Source of the DNA: Streptomyces hawaiiensis
GTDB lineage: Bacteria; Actinomycetota; Actinomycetes; Streptomycetales; Streptomycetaceae
Assembly: GCF_004803895.1 (NCBI RefSeq)
Contig: NZ_CP021978.1
Span: 4,526,001 to 4,590,000 of the forward strand
Length of the DNA: 64,000 bases
Direction of reading: 5' to 3'
Positions 15,054-23,581 of this stretch are shown piece by piece. Under the pieces are notes generated by a model. It was not told where the DNA came from and did not search any database. It worked only from the letters and a program-made list of their open reading frames with translations. Numbering within the stretch: position 1 is the first letter of the stretch; the number at the start of each line of letters is the position of its first letter. Made by a program: the position numbers and the translations under genes.

Positions 15054-16964
15054 ATGCATGACGATTCCGCCGTGCCGCGCCGCGCCAGATTCCGGCGCGG
15101 CGCCGCGGCCCTGACCTTCGTGGCGCTGACCGCCGGCACCGCCCTCACGGGTGCCCCGGCCGCGACGGCCGCCGGCAGTGCGGCGCTCGCCGGGAAGGCG
15201 TGCACACCGACGGAGGGCTTCTCCGGCTGCCGTCTGTTCGTCCCCTCGGAGGCGAAGCAGGGGTTCGACGTGCCGGCCGGGGTGACGAGCCTGGACGTAC
15301 GGGCCTGGGGGGAGGGCGGCGCCGGCAACTCCATGACGAGCGGCGGTGCGGGCGGCTTCGTCGCCGGCACCCTGAAGGTCAGCCCGGGCGAGGCGCTGAG
15401 ACTCGCCGTCGCGGGACTGAACGCCGGTGACGCCCTCGGCGGCAAGGGCGCCGAGCGCGGCGGCAACAGCAGCGGCATCCGCACGAGTACCGGCTCGGCG
15501 CTGGTCATCGCCGGCGGCGGTGGCGGCGGTGGCGGCGACATGGCCCACGGCCAGGCGGGCGCCGCCGGCGGTGAGTCGGGCCAGGACGCCTCCGAGGCGG
15601 GCCGGGGCGGCAAGGGCGCCACCGGTGCGAAGGGCGGCGCGGGCACCGGCAACGGCGCCGCGGGTGCCGACCACGCCAAGGGCGGTGCCGGTGGCGCCGG
15701 CGGCGCGGGCCGCTACGCCGGTGGCGGCGGCGGTGCGGGTTACGCGGGCGGTGGCGGCGGCACGGGCGCCGAGACCGGCTCGTCCACCGGCAACGACCCC
15801 ACCACCGGCAGCGGTGGCGGCGGCTCCAGCTACGCCGAGCCGGCCCGGGTGGACGACGCCCGGTTCGTCGTCGGCAGCGGCTACAAGGCACCGGAGAAGA
15901 CCGACCCGTTCTGGGCCGGCTCCGACAACCCGATCGACTCCGGTGTGGCCGAGGGCGGCGTCAACGCGCCCGGCGGCCCCGGCCGGATCGTCCTGCAGTG
16001 GCGGGGCCTCCCGGTGGACCGGCTGGCCCAGGTCTCCGGCACCGACGTGACGACCCAGCCGGGCCACGACGTCAAGCCGCTGGCCGTGGTGGCCCGGGGC
16101 AAGGACGGCAAGCCGGTCGCGGACGCCTCGGTGACGTACACGATCGAGGACCCGGACGGTCTGAAGCCGCTCTTCTACCTCACCGGCGGGCCGGACGACG
16201 ACGAGACCGTGGTGGCGACCGACGCGCAGGGCCGTGCGCAGACCCCGTGGATCAACCTGAGCGGCAGCAAGGAGGGCTCGTTCACCGTCCGGGCCCAGAC
16301 GCTGGGCGCGTCGACGGCCTTCACCGTGCGGGTCAAGGAGTCCCCGTACGTCGTGAGCGCCGCCGGCGGCGACAAGCAGAAGGCCGAGCAGGGGCAGGAC
16401 TTCGCCGACGCGCTGCTCGCCCGGGTGGTCAAGTCGGGCAAGACCGCGCCGGCCGGCACCGAGGTGGAGTTCCGCGTAGAGGACACGGCAAAGGGCGCTC
16501 CCCGCTTCGAGGGCGAGGACCGGGTCGTCCGCGTGAAGACCGACGACTCCGGCGAGGCGACGGCCCCGGCCCTGACCGCCGGTGAGGGCACGGGCACGTA
16601 CACCGTGGCCGCGTCGGTCGGTGACGCCATGACCCAGTTCGCGGTCGAGGTCGTCCCCGGTGACGGCTCGGAGGAGCCCGGCCCCGGCGACGAGTCCGGC
16701 TCGCCGTCCCCGAGCCCCACGACCGACCCGAGCCCCGCCGCGGAGCCCAGCCCGTCGGCCACCGGCACCGCCGGCACCTCGACCACGGGCGGCACGTCGA
16801 CCACGGGCGGCACGTCGACCGAGCTCGGCGGCGGCAGTCTCGCCTCCACCGGCGCGGGCGGCATGGGCCTCGTCCTCGCGGCGGCCGCTGCCCTGGCCGC
16901 AGTGGGCTTCGCCGCGTTCCGCTTCGCCCCGCGCATGAAGCTCCGCTCACGCGACAACGCCTGA
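15054..16964 (+). CDS. Glycine-rich sortase-anchored surface protein (LASTG)
   Basis: A 636-residue wall protein. A signal peptide (about residues 10-45) precedes a glycine-rich domain (about 60-320) with long GG repeats such as GGAGGAGRYAGGGGGAGYAGG; blocks like FDVPAGVTSLDVRAWG and RIVLQW bracket it, as in bacterial glycine-rich jelly-roll-like proteins. Two Ig-like/invasin-like repeats follow (about 325-545; VTYTIEDPDGLKPLFYL, VEFRVEDTAKG). Then come a P/S/T/E stalk, the sorting motif LASTG, a hydrophobic helix and a basic tail. GGGGAG lies 8 bases before ATG 15054. A strong terminator follows. Surface display or adhesion is likely; no enzymatic motif was seen. Confidence 0.85.
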   Translation: MHDDSAVPRRARFRRGAAALTFVALTAGTALTGAPAATAAGSAALAGKACTPTEGFSGCRLFVPSEAKQGFDVPAGVTSLDVRAWGEGGAGNSMTSGGAGGFVAGTLKVSPGEALRLAVAGLNAGDALGGKGAERGGNSSGIRTSTGSALVIAGGGGGGGGDMAHGQAGAAGGESGQDASEAGRGGKGATGAKGGAGTGNGAAGADHAKGGAGGAGGAGRYAGGGGGAGYAGGGGGTGAETGSSTGNDPTTGSGGGGSSYAEPARVDDARFVVGSGYKAPEKTDPFWAGSDNPIDSGVAEGGVNAPGGPGRIVLQWRGLPVDRLAQVSGTDVTTQPGHDVKPLAVVARGKDGKPVADASVTYTIEDPDGLKPLFYLTGGPDDDETVVATDAQGRAQTPWINLSGSKEGSFTVRAQTLGASTAFTVRVKESPYVVSAAGGDKQKAEQGQDFADALLARVVKSGKTAPAGTEVEFRVEDTAKGAPRFEGEDRVVRVKTDDSGEATAPALTAGEGTGTYTVAASVGDAMTQFAVEVVPGDGSEEPGPGDESGSPSPSPTTDPSPAAEPSPSATGTAGTSTTGGTSTTGGTSTELGGGSLASTGAGGMGLVLAAAAALAAVGFAAFRFAPRMKLRSRDNA

Positions 16965-16973
16965 CACCGCGTC

Positions 16974-17018
16974 ACGGAGACTGCCCGCACCCGGCTTCCG
17001 GGGGCGGGCAGTCTCCGT
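16974..17018 (+). terminator. Intrinsic terminator with T-tract
   Basis: Arms 16974-16988 (ACGGAGACTGCCCGC) and 17004-17018 are perfect 15-bp complements, followed by TTCGTTTTG. This is a rare fully canonical terminator in this GC-rich DNA and ends the surface-protein transcript. Confidence 0.85.
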
Positions 17019-17118
17019 TTCGTTTTGCGGAACCTTTGCCCGGGGGTCGGGCGTTGGGTGGGTGTGCGCGCGTGAGCGGGTGCGCCAGGTGATGCCGACT
17101 AGTACCGAGGTGACCTCA

Positions 17119-17694
17119 ATGGCAGTGTGGGACCGGCTCAAGGACCAGGCCAAGGCTCTCCAGCAGGGTCAGGGCGGGCGGGGTGCGGCGACCGGCGGGC
17201 ACAGCGGCGCCGCGGCCGGTGGGCACAGCGGCGGGACGAGGTCCGGCGGTGGCGGCAAGGCCCAGCTGGTCGGTCTGCTGAAGACGCAGCTCGGGTCGCT
17301 GAAGAACGAGTTGAAGAGCGGTGCGTACCGGGACGCGAGCATGGCGATGTGCGCCCTGGTCGCGGCGGCCGACGGGCAGGTGGACCCGGCCGAGCGCCAG
17401 CAGGTCGAGTCGATGATCCTCAGCAACGACGTGCTGCAGAACTTCCCGCCGGAGCAACTGCGCACGCGTTTCAACAAGCATGTGGACCAGCTGATCGCCA
17501 ACTTCCAGCTCGGCAAGGCGGAGGCGATGCAGGAGATCGCCAAGGCCGCCAAGAAGCCCACCGAGGCCAGGGCCGTGATCCAGACGGGCATGGTCATCGC
17601 GGGTGCCGACGGCCACTTCTCCCAGGCCGAGGCGACGGTCCTGCGCGAGGCCTGCGCGTCTTTGGGGGTGTCTCCCGCCGAGTTCCAGCTCTGA
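17119..17694 (+). CDS. TerB-family tellurite-resistance-like protein
   Basis: A 191-residue soluble protein. The N-terminus is MAVWDRLKDQAKALQQG, followed by a low-complexity G/H/S linker with two GGHSG repeats (about residues 27-46). The helical TerB domain (about 60-190) has the acidic metal-binding signatures CALVAAADGQVDPAERQ and MVIAGADGHFSQAEATVL, each with D-G-x-x-x-x-x-E spacing. TerB proteins bind calcium and belong to the stress-associated ter system; many Streptomyces copies stand alone, as here. GAGG lies 8 bases before ATG 17119. Its direct activity is not established. Confidence 0.85.
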   Translation: MAVWDRLKDQAKALQQGQGGRGAATGGHSGAAAGGHSGGTRSGGGGKAQLVGLLKTQLGSLKNELKSGAYRDASMAMCALVAAADGQVDPAERQQVESMILSNDVLQNFPPEQLRTRFNKHVDQLIANFQLGKAEAMQEIAKAAKKPTEARAVIQTGMVIAGADGHFSQAEATVLREACASLGVSPAEFQL

Positions 17695-17716
17695 TCAGCG
17701 AGCCGGACCCCGCCGC

Positions 17717-18589
17717 TCAGGGAGCGCGCAGGGCGTCCACAGCCAGCCGGGCCGCCGTGCCGATGACGGCGTCGGCGGCGGGCAGGAGCGCCGAGGTGCG
17801 GGCCGTGCGGGTGAAGACGGCGACGGCGTAGCGGCCCCCGTCGGGGTATTCGACGACGCCGACCTCGTTGCGCACGGTCGGCAGGCTGCCCGTCTTCCCC
17901 GCGACATGGACGTCGTCGAAGGGGAAGCCGGAGGCCAGCCGGTGCGGCCACACCTGCAGGCCGAGGATGCGGCGGATGGCCGCCCCGTGCCCGGGCGTGC
18001 ACGCCTCGTCGCGCCAGACGGCGGCGAGCAGCCGGGTCATGTCGCGCGGGGTGCTGCGGTTGCTGCGGGCCGGGTCGAGGGCGCGCAGCCGGGTGACGAC
18101 GAGCGGGTCGGCCAGGGACCGGGCGCCGCCCGGCCCGGCGTCCTCCTTGATGGTGGCGAGAAGTTCGCCGAAGGTATGCACGGCCAGGGTGTGCCCGAGG
18201 CCGAGCCGGGCCGTGGTGCGGTTGACGGCGTCGAGGCCCACGCGCTCCAGCAGCAGATCGGCGGCCGCGTTGTCGCTGACCGACATCATCAGGTAGGCGA
18301 GGTCGCGCAGGGACAGCCGGGCGCCGTCGAGCATCGCCGCGAGGCCCGTCGGGCCGGTGGTGCGGCTCTGCGGAGGGCACTCGACCTGCTCGGTGAGGTC
18401 CAGGATCCCGGCGGCGGCCTGCTCGTGGAGCGTGACGAGCAGACACAGCTTGTGGACGCTGGCGGTGCAGACCGGCTGGTCCGCACCGGCGTCGAGCTGC
18501 GCACCGGAGTCGATGTCGAGGGCGTGCAGCCGGCCGGTGACCCCGGCGTCGGCGAAGGCCGCGTGAATACGGGCGAGAGCGTCGGTCAC
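17717..18589 (-). CDS. Class A beta-lactamase-like serine hydrolase, no signal peptide
   Basis: A 290-residue serine hydrolase of the class A beta-lactamase fold. Motifs are SVHK (active-site Ser near residue 44), SDN (about 104) and KTG (about 238). No signal peptide is visible: the first 20 residues (MTDALARIHAAFADAGVTG) are amphipathic, so the protein should be cytoplasmic, unlike true beta-lactamases. The canonical omega-loop Glu motif is not obvious either. The GTG start overlaps the upstream LysR stop by GTGA, indicating coupled translation. Hydrolysis of a beta-lactam or related ester or amide is possible but unproven. Confidence 0.8.
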   Translation of the reverse strand: MTDALARIHAAFADAGVTGRLHALDIDSGAQLDAGADQPVCTASVHKLCLLVTLHEQAAAGILDLTEQVECPPQSRTTGPTGLAAMLDGARLSLRDLAYLMMSVSDNAAADLLLERVGLDAVNRTTARLGLGHTLAVHTFGELLATIKEDAGPGGARSLADPLVVTRLRALDPARSNRSTPRDMTRLLAAVWRDEACTPGHGAAIRRILGLQVWPHRLASGFPFDDVHVAGKTGSLPTVRNEVGVVEYPDGGRYAVAVFTRTARTSALLPAADAVIGTAARLAVDALRAP

Positions 18590-19569
18590 AGCCAGTACTC
18601 CGAGGCCGGGCGCAGGTGCAGCGGACGAGCGGGCAGGTCGGGGCTCGCCCCGGCGGCGTCGCGCAGGGCCCGCGTGGCGGCCTCGGCGAACGCTGCGACG
18701 GCGGCGTCTCCCCGCCCACCGGGCCAGGCGACGGAGTGCCGCAGGGCGAGCGGGGCGCCGGTGAGGGGACGCCAGACGACGCCGGAGGCGGGACTCTGCC
18801 GCTGGTCCCCCTCCCCATGGGCATGCGTGTCACGCGGGCTGAACGCCACCGCCTCCGCCGACAGCACCAGCCCGCGTACGAAGCTGATGCCCTGGGCGTG
18901 GCGCACGGCCGGTGGGGTGTAGCCGTTGCGGGCGCAGGTGGTCAGGAGGTCGTCGTAGACGGCCGGGGCGCCGGCGCGGGGGAAGAGGATCAGGTCGTAG
19001 CCGGTGAGGGAGGCGAGCGGCACCTCGTCGAGCCCGGCCGCCGTCGCGTCGCGGGGCAGCAGGACGCCCAGCTCCCGCCGCAGCACCGGGCCCAGCTCGA
19101 GACCGGAGACGTCGCAGGGGTGGTGGATGAGCCCGACGTCCAGGTCGTGCGTGGCGAACCGCTCCAGTTGCTGGGCGGTGGGCAGCTCGTGCAGCTCCAG
19201 TTCCAGGCCCGTGGCAGCGGCGCCGGAGAAGTGCGCGAGCAGTGCGGCGACGGTCTCGCCGGAGACGTCCGGCGGCAGTGCGGCCCGCAGCAGGCCGGTC
19301 TCGCCGTCGCGGATGCGGCGCGCGGTGGCCATGAGCGCCTCGGAGCGGGCGAGCACCTCCCGCGCCTCGGCCAGCAGCAGCGCCCCGGCCTCGGTGATGG
19401 TCACCTGCCGGCTCGTCCGTTCGAAGAGCCGGACGCCCAGATGTTTCTCCAGGCGCTGGATGCGCTGCGAGAGCGGAGGCTGGGCCATGCCCAGGCGGGT
19501 CGCGGCGCGGCCGAAGTGTGACTCTTCTGCAACAGCCACAAAGCACTCCAGGTGCCGTACCAGGTCCAC
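18586..19569 (-). CDS. LysR-family transcriptional regulator
   Basis: A 327-residue LysR regulator. The winged HTH covers residues 1-60 (LECFVAVAEESHFGRAATRL, MAQPPLSQRIQRLEKHLGVR), and the substrate-binding domain about 90-295. GTG 19569 (VDLVRHLECF) is chosen because the alternative TTG at 19578 lies at the edge of the candidate operator and adds only three residues. The gene is translationally coupled to the serine hydrolase downstream and divergent from a penicillin-binding protein, with a T-N11-A dyad between. This resembles LysR-controlled beta-lactam response loci such as ampR/ampC or Streptomyces blaA; the inducing signal is unknown. Confidence 0.88.
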   Translation of the reverse strand: MDLVRHLECFVAVAEESHFGRAATRLGMAQPPLSQRIQRLEKHLGVRLFERTSRQVTITEAGALLLAEAREVLARSEALMATARRIRDGETGLLRAALPPDVSGETVAALLAHFSGAAATGLELELHELPTAQQLERFATHDLDVGLIHHPCDVSGLELGPVLRRELGVLLPRDATAAGLDEVPLASLTGYDLILFPRAGAPAVYDDLLTTCARNGYTPPAVRHAQGISFVRGLVLSAEAVAFSPRDTHAHGEGDQRQSPASGVVWRPLTGAPLALRHSVAWPGGRGDAAVAAFAEAATRALRDAAGASPDLPARPLHLRPASEYWL

Positions 19570-19581
19570 GAGCAGCAATCA

Positions 19582-19594
19582 TATCGGCTGCATA
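19582..19594. promoter_or_regulatory. Candidate LysR box (T-N11-A)
   Basis: TATCGGCTGCATA has the exact T-N11-A spacing of LysR operators, with ATAT arms on both sides and ATC/GAT pairs farther out (19578-19599). It lies between the lysR start and the divergent PBP gene, where autoregulation and activation sites are normally found. Confidence 0.5.
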
Positions 19595-19654
19595 TTGATC
19601 CGACATCGATACGGGTCTTGGACAGAGTGCCCGGGCCGCTGCTGTCCTCGGCGT

Positions 19655-21298
19655 ATGGACTCTCATGCCGACTACTCCGGCCTCACCACCGGCGGTCCCG
19701 GACCGCGCCGGAAGACCACGCGGGCCGTCATCGCCGGGGCGGTGGTGCTGGCCGCCGTCGCGGGCGGGGCGTACGCGGCCGGTCTTGGTCCCTTCGAGCG
19801 GGACTCCGGGCCCGACCCCGCGGCCGGGAAGCAGGCCCGCGCGTTCCTCGCCGACTGGGCCGCCGGCCGTATGGAGAGCGCGGCGGCCCGTACGACCAGC
19901 CCCGGTACGGCACAGCGGGTGCTGGCCAGTTTCACCGCCGGACTCGACATCGACGAGCCCGAGCTCACGGCGAAGCCCGCGGCCGAGAGCGAGGACGGCA
20001 CGGTCGCCGTCCCGTTCACCGCGCGGATGCCCGTCACCGGTCTGGGGACCTGGACCTACGCGTCGAAGCTGCCGCTGCGCGAGCAGGGCGACGGCAGCTG
20101 GAAGGTGGACTGGACGCTGTCCCTCGTCCACCCGCGCCTGAGCGACACCGAGAAGTTCCGTCTCGAACGGGAGGAGACGAAGCCGCCCGAGGTCGCCGAC
20201 CGGGACGGCGAGAGACTCTCCGGTGACGCGTTCCCCTCTCTCGCACCTCTGATGAGCCGGCTCGGCGGAGGCGGCGGCGCGGACTCCGGAGCACGCGGCG
20301 CGATCCGCCTGGTCGACCGGGTCACCGGCGAGGTGGAGCGTACGGAGGCGGCCTTCGGCGCGAAGACGACCCGGGCGGACAAGGGCCCCGTCCCCACGAC
20401 CCTCGACGCCGAGTGGCAGGCAGCCGCCGAGAAGGCCCTCGCCTCCCACGCCGACGGCAGGAACGCCGCGCTGGTCGCCCTGCGCATCGACGACGGTGAG
20501 GTCCTGGCTGTGGCGAACTCCCCAGCCACCGGCTTCAACCGGGCGCTCTCCGGCACCTACGCCCCCGGCTCCACGTGGAAGATCGTCACCAGCAGTGCCC
20601 TGCTGATCGAGGACGCCGTCGCTCCGGACGACGTGGTGGACTGCCCCAAATACCTCACGGTGGGGAAGAAGTTCCAGAACGTGGAGCTCTCCGAGCACCC
20701 GGGGGCCACCTTCCGCAAGGACTTCACCGAGTCCTGCAATACGGCGTTCATCAGCCTGCGCGACCGGCTCGACGACGGGAAGCTGGGGGAGGTCGCCCGC
20801 ACGTACTTCGGCGTGGGCCAGGAGTGGCACGTCGGGGCGCCCACGTACGACGGGTCGGTGCCGGTGCCCAAGGACGAGACCGAGAAGGCCGCCTCGATGA
20901 TCGGGCAGGGCCGGGTGCAGGCCAATCCGCTGATCATGGCGTCCGTGACCGCGACGGCCGTGTCCGGCACCTTCCACCAGCCCTCGCTCACCGCCGGCAA
21001 CGAGGACACAACCCGCTCGACCCCGCTGCCGCGGAATGTCGTGACCCAGCTGCGCTCGATGCTGCGCGCCACCGTCACCGACGGCACCGCGAAGATCCTC
21101 GCGGATCTGCCCGGAGAGATCGGCGCGAAGACCGGTACCGCCGAGGTCTCCGACGACCAGGACAACAACGGCTGGCTCGTCGCCCACCGCGGCAACGTCG
21201 CCGTGGCCTGTGTGGTCGAGGAGGGCGTCACCGGCGGCGGCTCCGCCGGACCGATCGTCCACAGCCTGCTGTCCGCCGTCCCGGACGACTCCGCCTGA
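19655..21298 (+). CDS. Penicillin-binding protein, MecA_N-type transpeptidase
   Basis: A 547-residue membrane-anchored D,D-transpeptidase that cross-links peptidoglycan. A short cytoplasmic tail and one membrane helix (TRAVIAGAVVLAAVAGGAYA, about residues 23-45) lead to an NTF2-like MecA_N domain (about 55-165; AFLADWAAGRMESAA). The transpeptidase domain has STWK (Ser306), SCN (about residue 361) and KTGT (about residue 492). The usual PBP-dimer domain between them is much shortened, to about 70 residues. ATG 19655 has no clear ribosome site, so the start is moderately certain. Position opposite LysR and a beta-lactamase-like gene suggests a role in beta-lactam tolerance, by inference. Confidence 0.88.
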   Translation: MDSHADYSGLTTGGPGPRRKTTRAVIAGAVVLAAVAGGAYAAGLGPFERDSGPDPAAGKQARAFLADWAAGRMESAAARTTSPGTAQRVLASFTAGLDIDEPELTAKPAAESEDGTVAVPFTARMPVTGLGTWTYASKLPLREQGDGSWKVDWTLSLVHPRLSDTEKFRLEREETKPPEVADRDGERLSGDAFPSLAPLMSRLGGGGGADSGARGAIRLVDRVTGEVERTEAAFGAKTTRADKGPVPTTLDAEWQAAAEKALASHADGRNAALVALRIDDGEVLAVANSPATGFNRALSGTYAPGSTWKIVTSSALLIEDAVAPDDVVDCPKYLTVGKKFQNVELSEHPGATFRKDFTESCNTAFISLRDRLDDGKLGEVARTYFGVGQEWHVGAPTYDGSVPVPKDETEKAASMIGQGRVQANPLIMASVTATAVSGTFHQPSLTAGNEDTTRSTPLPRNVVTQLRSMLRATVTDGTAKILADLPGEIGAKTGTAEVSDDQDNNGWLVAHRGNVAVACVVEEGVTGGGSAGPIVHSLLSAVPDDSA

Positions 21299-21480
21299 CG
21301 GCGGCACTCCGCATGCCCGCGCGGGGAGCACGCGGAGTTGTTCGGTGCGGTCAAGGGGCGGGCTTCAGCAGCCCGGTCGGCGGTCATAGGGCGGGCTCCA
21401 CGCCCTGATCGCCGAGGCGACCCGGCGGACCATCGCCGCCCTGCGGCTCCCGGGGCTCCCGGCGGCTCTATAACGGGGTG

Positions 21481-21843
21481 ATGATCTATCACGTCGTACC
21501 GCGCGCCGTCTGGACCACCGCCACCGGCCAGGCGTACGCGCCCGCCTCCCTCGCCGAGGAGGGCTTCGTGCACTGCTCCCCGGACGAGGCGACCACGCTG
21601 GCCGTCGTCAACGCCTTCTACCGGGACGCCCCCGGACCCCTCCTGGTGCTCGCCCTCGACGAGGCGCGGCTCTCCGCCAGGGTGGAGTGGGAGGCGGCGG
21701 CCCCCGCCCCGCCGCCCGGGGTCGCCGGGGACACCCTGTTCCCGCACGTGTTCGGCCCCCTCGACCGGGACGCCGTCGACCACGTCCTGGAGGTGCGGTT
21801 CGACGAGGGGGGCCGGGCCTCGGAACTGCGTACGACAGGATGA
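21481..21843 (+). CDS. DUF952 domain protein
   Basis: A 120-residue soluble protein matching DUF952. It starts MIYHVVPRAVWTTATGQAYA, has the conserved EEGFVHCSPDEATTLAVVN block and ends with FPHVFGPLDRDAVDHVLEV. The conserved His-Cys-Ser and His-Val-Phe positions suggest an active site, but no activity is known; members are often linked to protein or glutathione-related enzymes. ATG 21481 is preceded by a GTG at 21478 that may also start. The next gene begins 5 bases after its stop, so they are probably co-transcribed. Confidence 0.82.
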   Translation: MIYHVVPRAVWTTATGQAYAPASLAEEGFVHCSPDEATTLAVVNAFYRDAPGPLLVLALDEARLSARVEWEAAAPAPPPGVAGDTLFPHVFGPLDRDAVDHVLEVRFDEGGRASELRTTG

Positions 21844-21847
21844 CCGG

Positions 21848-22522
21848 GTGAACGATCAGCAAACCCCCCTCCCCGCCCCCGCCGTACGCCCCGTCCGGGG
21901 AACGGCCCGCTGTGCCATCGCGGCCCTCGCCCTCGCCGGAGCCGCCTGGGTGGCCCGGGCGGTCTGGCACCTCCGGCTCGCCGCGGCCGGAGAGCCGGCG
22001 TCCGGCCCGCCCGACCAGGGCGGCGGCGTGCACCGCCCCCTGAACGCCCTGGAGAACTCCTACCACTTGGTCTCCTCCGTGGGCGGCGGCGTCACGGCTC
22101 TCTGCGCCATCGTGTTCCTGTTCTGGCTGGACCGGATGAGGGACAACGCCAAGGCCCTCTCGGGCGCGGAGCCCCGCTACAGCCACCTCTGGCTCTGGCT
22201 GGGCTGGATCGTGCCCGTCGTGAACCTGTGGATACCCCGGGGCATCGTCGCGGACGTCCACCGCTCGGTCTTCCGCGAACGGCGGCTGCCCGCCGTCGTG
22301 AACTGGTGGTGGGGCCTGTGGCTGGCCGGTCTGGCCGGCGGCGTGGGGATCATCTACGCCGACGACACGGACGAGGTCATCTCCCGTGCCTACAGCGGCG
22401 TTTCCCCCCTGCTCGCCGCCGACCTGGTGATCGTGGCCGCCGCCGGGGCCGCCGCCGTCATGGTCCACACGCTGACGGCGGCACAGCTGCGGCACTCGGA
22501 CGAACCGGCCCAGGCCGGCTAG
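21848..22522 (+). CDS. DUF4328 membrane protein
   Basis: A 224-residue membrane protein with about five helices. The family blocks are visible: TALCAIVFLFWLDRMRDNA (shown in part), SHLWLWLGWIVPVVNLWIPR and VNWWWGLWLAG. DUF4328 is common in actinobacteria and of unknown function. GTG 21848 lies 5 bases after the DUF952 stop. The 3' end overlaps the convergent methyltransferase gene by 65 bp, within that gene's poorly conserved proline-rich tail. Confidence 0.82.
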   Translation: MNDQQTPLPAPAVRPVRGTARCAIAALALAGAAWVARAVWHLRLAAAGEPASGPPDQGGGVHRPLNALENSYHLVSSVGGGVTALCAIVFLFWLDRMRDNAKALSGAEPRYSHLWLWLGWIVPVVNLWIPRGIVADVHRSVFRERRLPAVVNWWWGLWLAGLAGGVGIIYADDTDEVISRAYSGVSPLLAADLVIVAAAGAAAVMVHTLTAAQLRHSDEPAQAG

Positions 22523-23363
22523 GACGCGGCCGGTACACCGACACGACGAACGAGGCGGTCACCCGCACCGGTGCCGCCAACTCCGCGACCCGGCCGCGCA
22601 GTTCCGCCGCATCGATGTGATGCGCGGCCGGACTCATGGTCACCAGGGCGGCGACCTCCTCGGCCGTGAGGCACATGGTGTACTCCAGCGACTCGGCGCG
22701 CTCGTGCCGGAAGTGCGCCGCCAGGGTCCGGTGCAGGCGTTCCTCCTTCCCCGGGTCCACGGCCAGCAGCCCCACGGACGCGCCCAGTTCGCGCAGATGC
22801 CGACCGGTGGGGGTGACGACGAGCAGCGCGCCGTCCGGGCCGAGGACGCGGTGGAACTCGGGCCCGTTGCGGGGCGCGAAGACGTTGAGTACGAGGTCGG
22901 CGCAGCCGGTGCGCACGGGCCACGGCTGCCACACGTCCCAGGCGGCGGCCTCCGCACGGGCATGCGCGCGGGCCGCAGCGCGCAGGGCGGGCACGGAGCT
23001 GTCCAGCCCGAGTCCCAGGGCCCGGGGGAGGGCGTCCAGGACAGCCGCGAGGTAGTGGCCGGTGCCGGCACCGGCGTCCAGGACGGTGGCGTCGGGCGGA
23101 GCCAGTTCCCCGGCGAGGTCCGCGAGGGTGCGCGCGAGCGGGTCGTAGTGCCCGGCGCCGAGGAACGTGGCACGGCAGCGGACCATGTCGGAGGAGTCGG
23201 CGCTCGGGGCGCGCCGGTGGCCCGTCAGCAGGCTGACATAGCCGTGGCGGGCGATGTCGAAGGTGTGCCGGCCGGCGCAGCGCAGGGCGCCACGGGTGCG
23301 TTCGAGGCCGGCTGGACACAGGGGGCAGGTCAGGACGGACGACAGGAGTCGGTCGGACGGCAT
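22458..23363 (-). CDS. RlmA/TlrB-like 23S rRNA guanine-N1 methyltransferase
   Basis: A 301-residue SAM-dependent methyltransferase. The N-terminal zinc ribbon (LTCPLCPAGLERTRGALRC, then GRHTFDIARHGYVSLL) is the hallmark of the RlmA family, which methylates G745 or G748 of 23S rRNA. The RlmA-II/TlrB branch in Gram-positives modifies G748 and can give tylosin resistance. The SAM pocket follows (VLDAGAGTGHYLAAVLDAL, near residue 100), then VLNVFAPRNGPEF and LLVVTPTGRHLREL. ATG 23363 has GAGGAGC upstream. The last 20 residues are a P/S/A-rich tail overlapping the convergent DUF4328 gene. Substrate position is inferred from family. Confidence 0.85.
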   Translation of the reverse strand: MPSDRLLSSVLTCPLCPAGLERTRGALRCAGRHTFDIARHGYVSLLTGHRRAPSADSSDMVRCRATFLGAGHYDPLARTLADLAGELAPPDATVLDAGAGTGHYLAAVLDALPRALGLGLDSSVPALRAAARAHARAEAAAWDVWQPWPVRTGCADLVLNVFAPRNGPEFHRVLGPDGALLVVTPTGRHLRELGASVGLLAVDPGKEERLHRTLAAHFRHERAESLEYTMCLTAEEVAALVTMSPAAHHIDAAELRGRVAELAAPVRVTASFVVSVYRPRPSRPGPVRPSAAAVPPSACGP

Positions 23364-23484
23364 GGTGCTCCTCGGAGCGCGGCGCACCGCCGGGAGTGGG
23401 GGCGCCGCGTGCGGACGGCGGACGGTGGGGCGTCGGCGCCCGCCGGCCGGCTGCCGGGAAACCGGCAGCGGGGGCGGGTACGCC

Positions 23485-23521
23485 GAGGACGGCGACGTGA
23501 CCAACTCACGTCGCCGTCCTC
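23485..23521 (-). terminator. Perfect 16-bp hairpin terminator
   Basis: Arms 23485-23500 (GAGGACGGCGACGTGA) and 23506-23521 pair perfectly around CCAAC. It lies downstream of the pectate lyase stop on the minus strand and insulates the methyltransferase gene from readthrough. Confidence 0.82.
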
Positions 23522-23581
23522 ACCGCGGCGTCAGAGGAAGCAGTGAGGCAGGGCGTTGCATGCCAGTGCCATACGGCCAGG

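Noticed and set aside
21400..21473. Short frame ending TAA (HALIAEATRRTIAALRLPGL) between PBP and DUF952, possibly a regulator tail remnant
   Set aside because: Too short and generic to assign to any family; could be chance in this composition.
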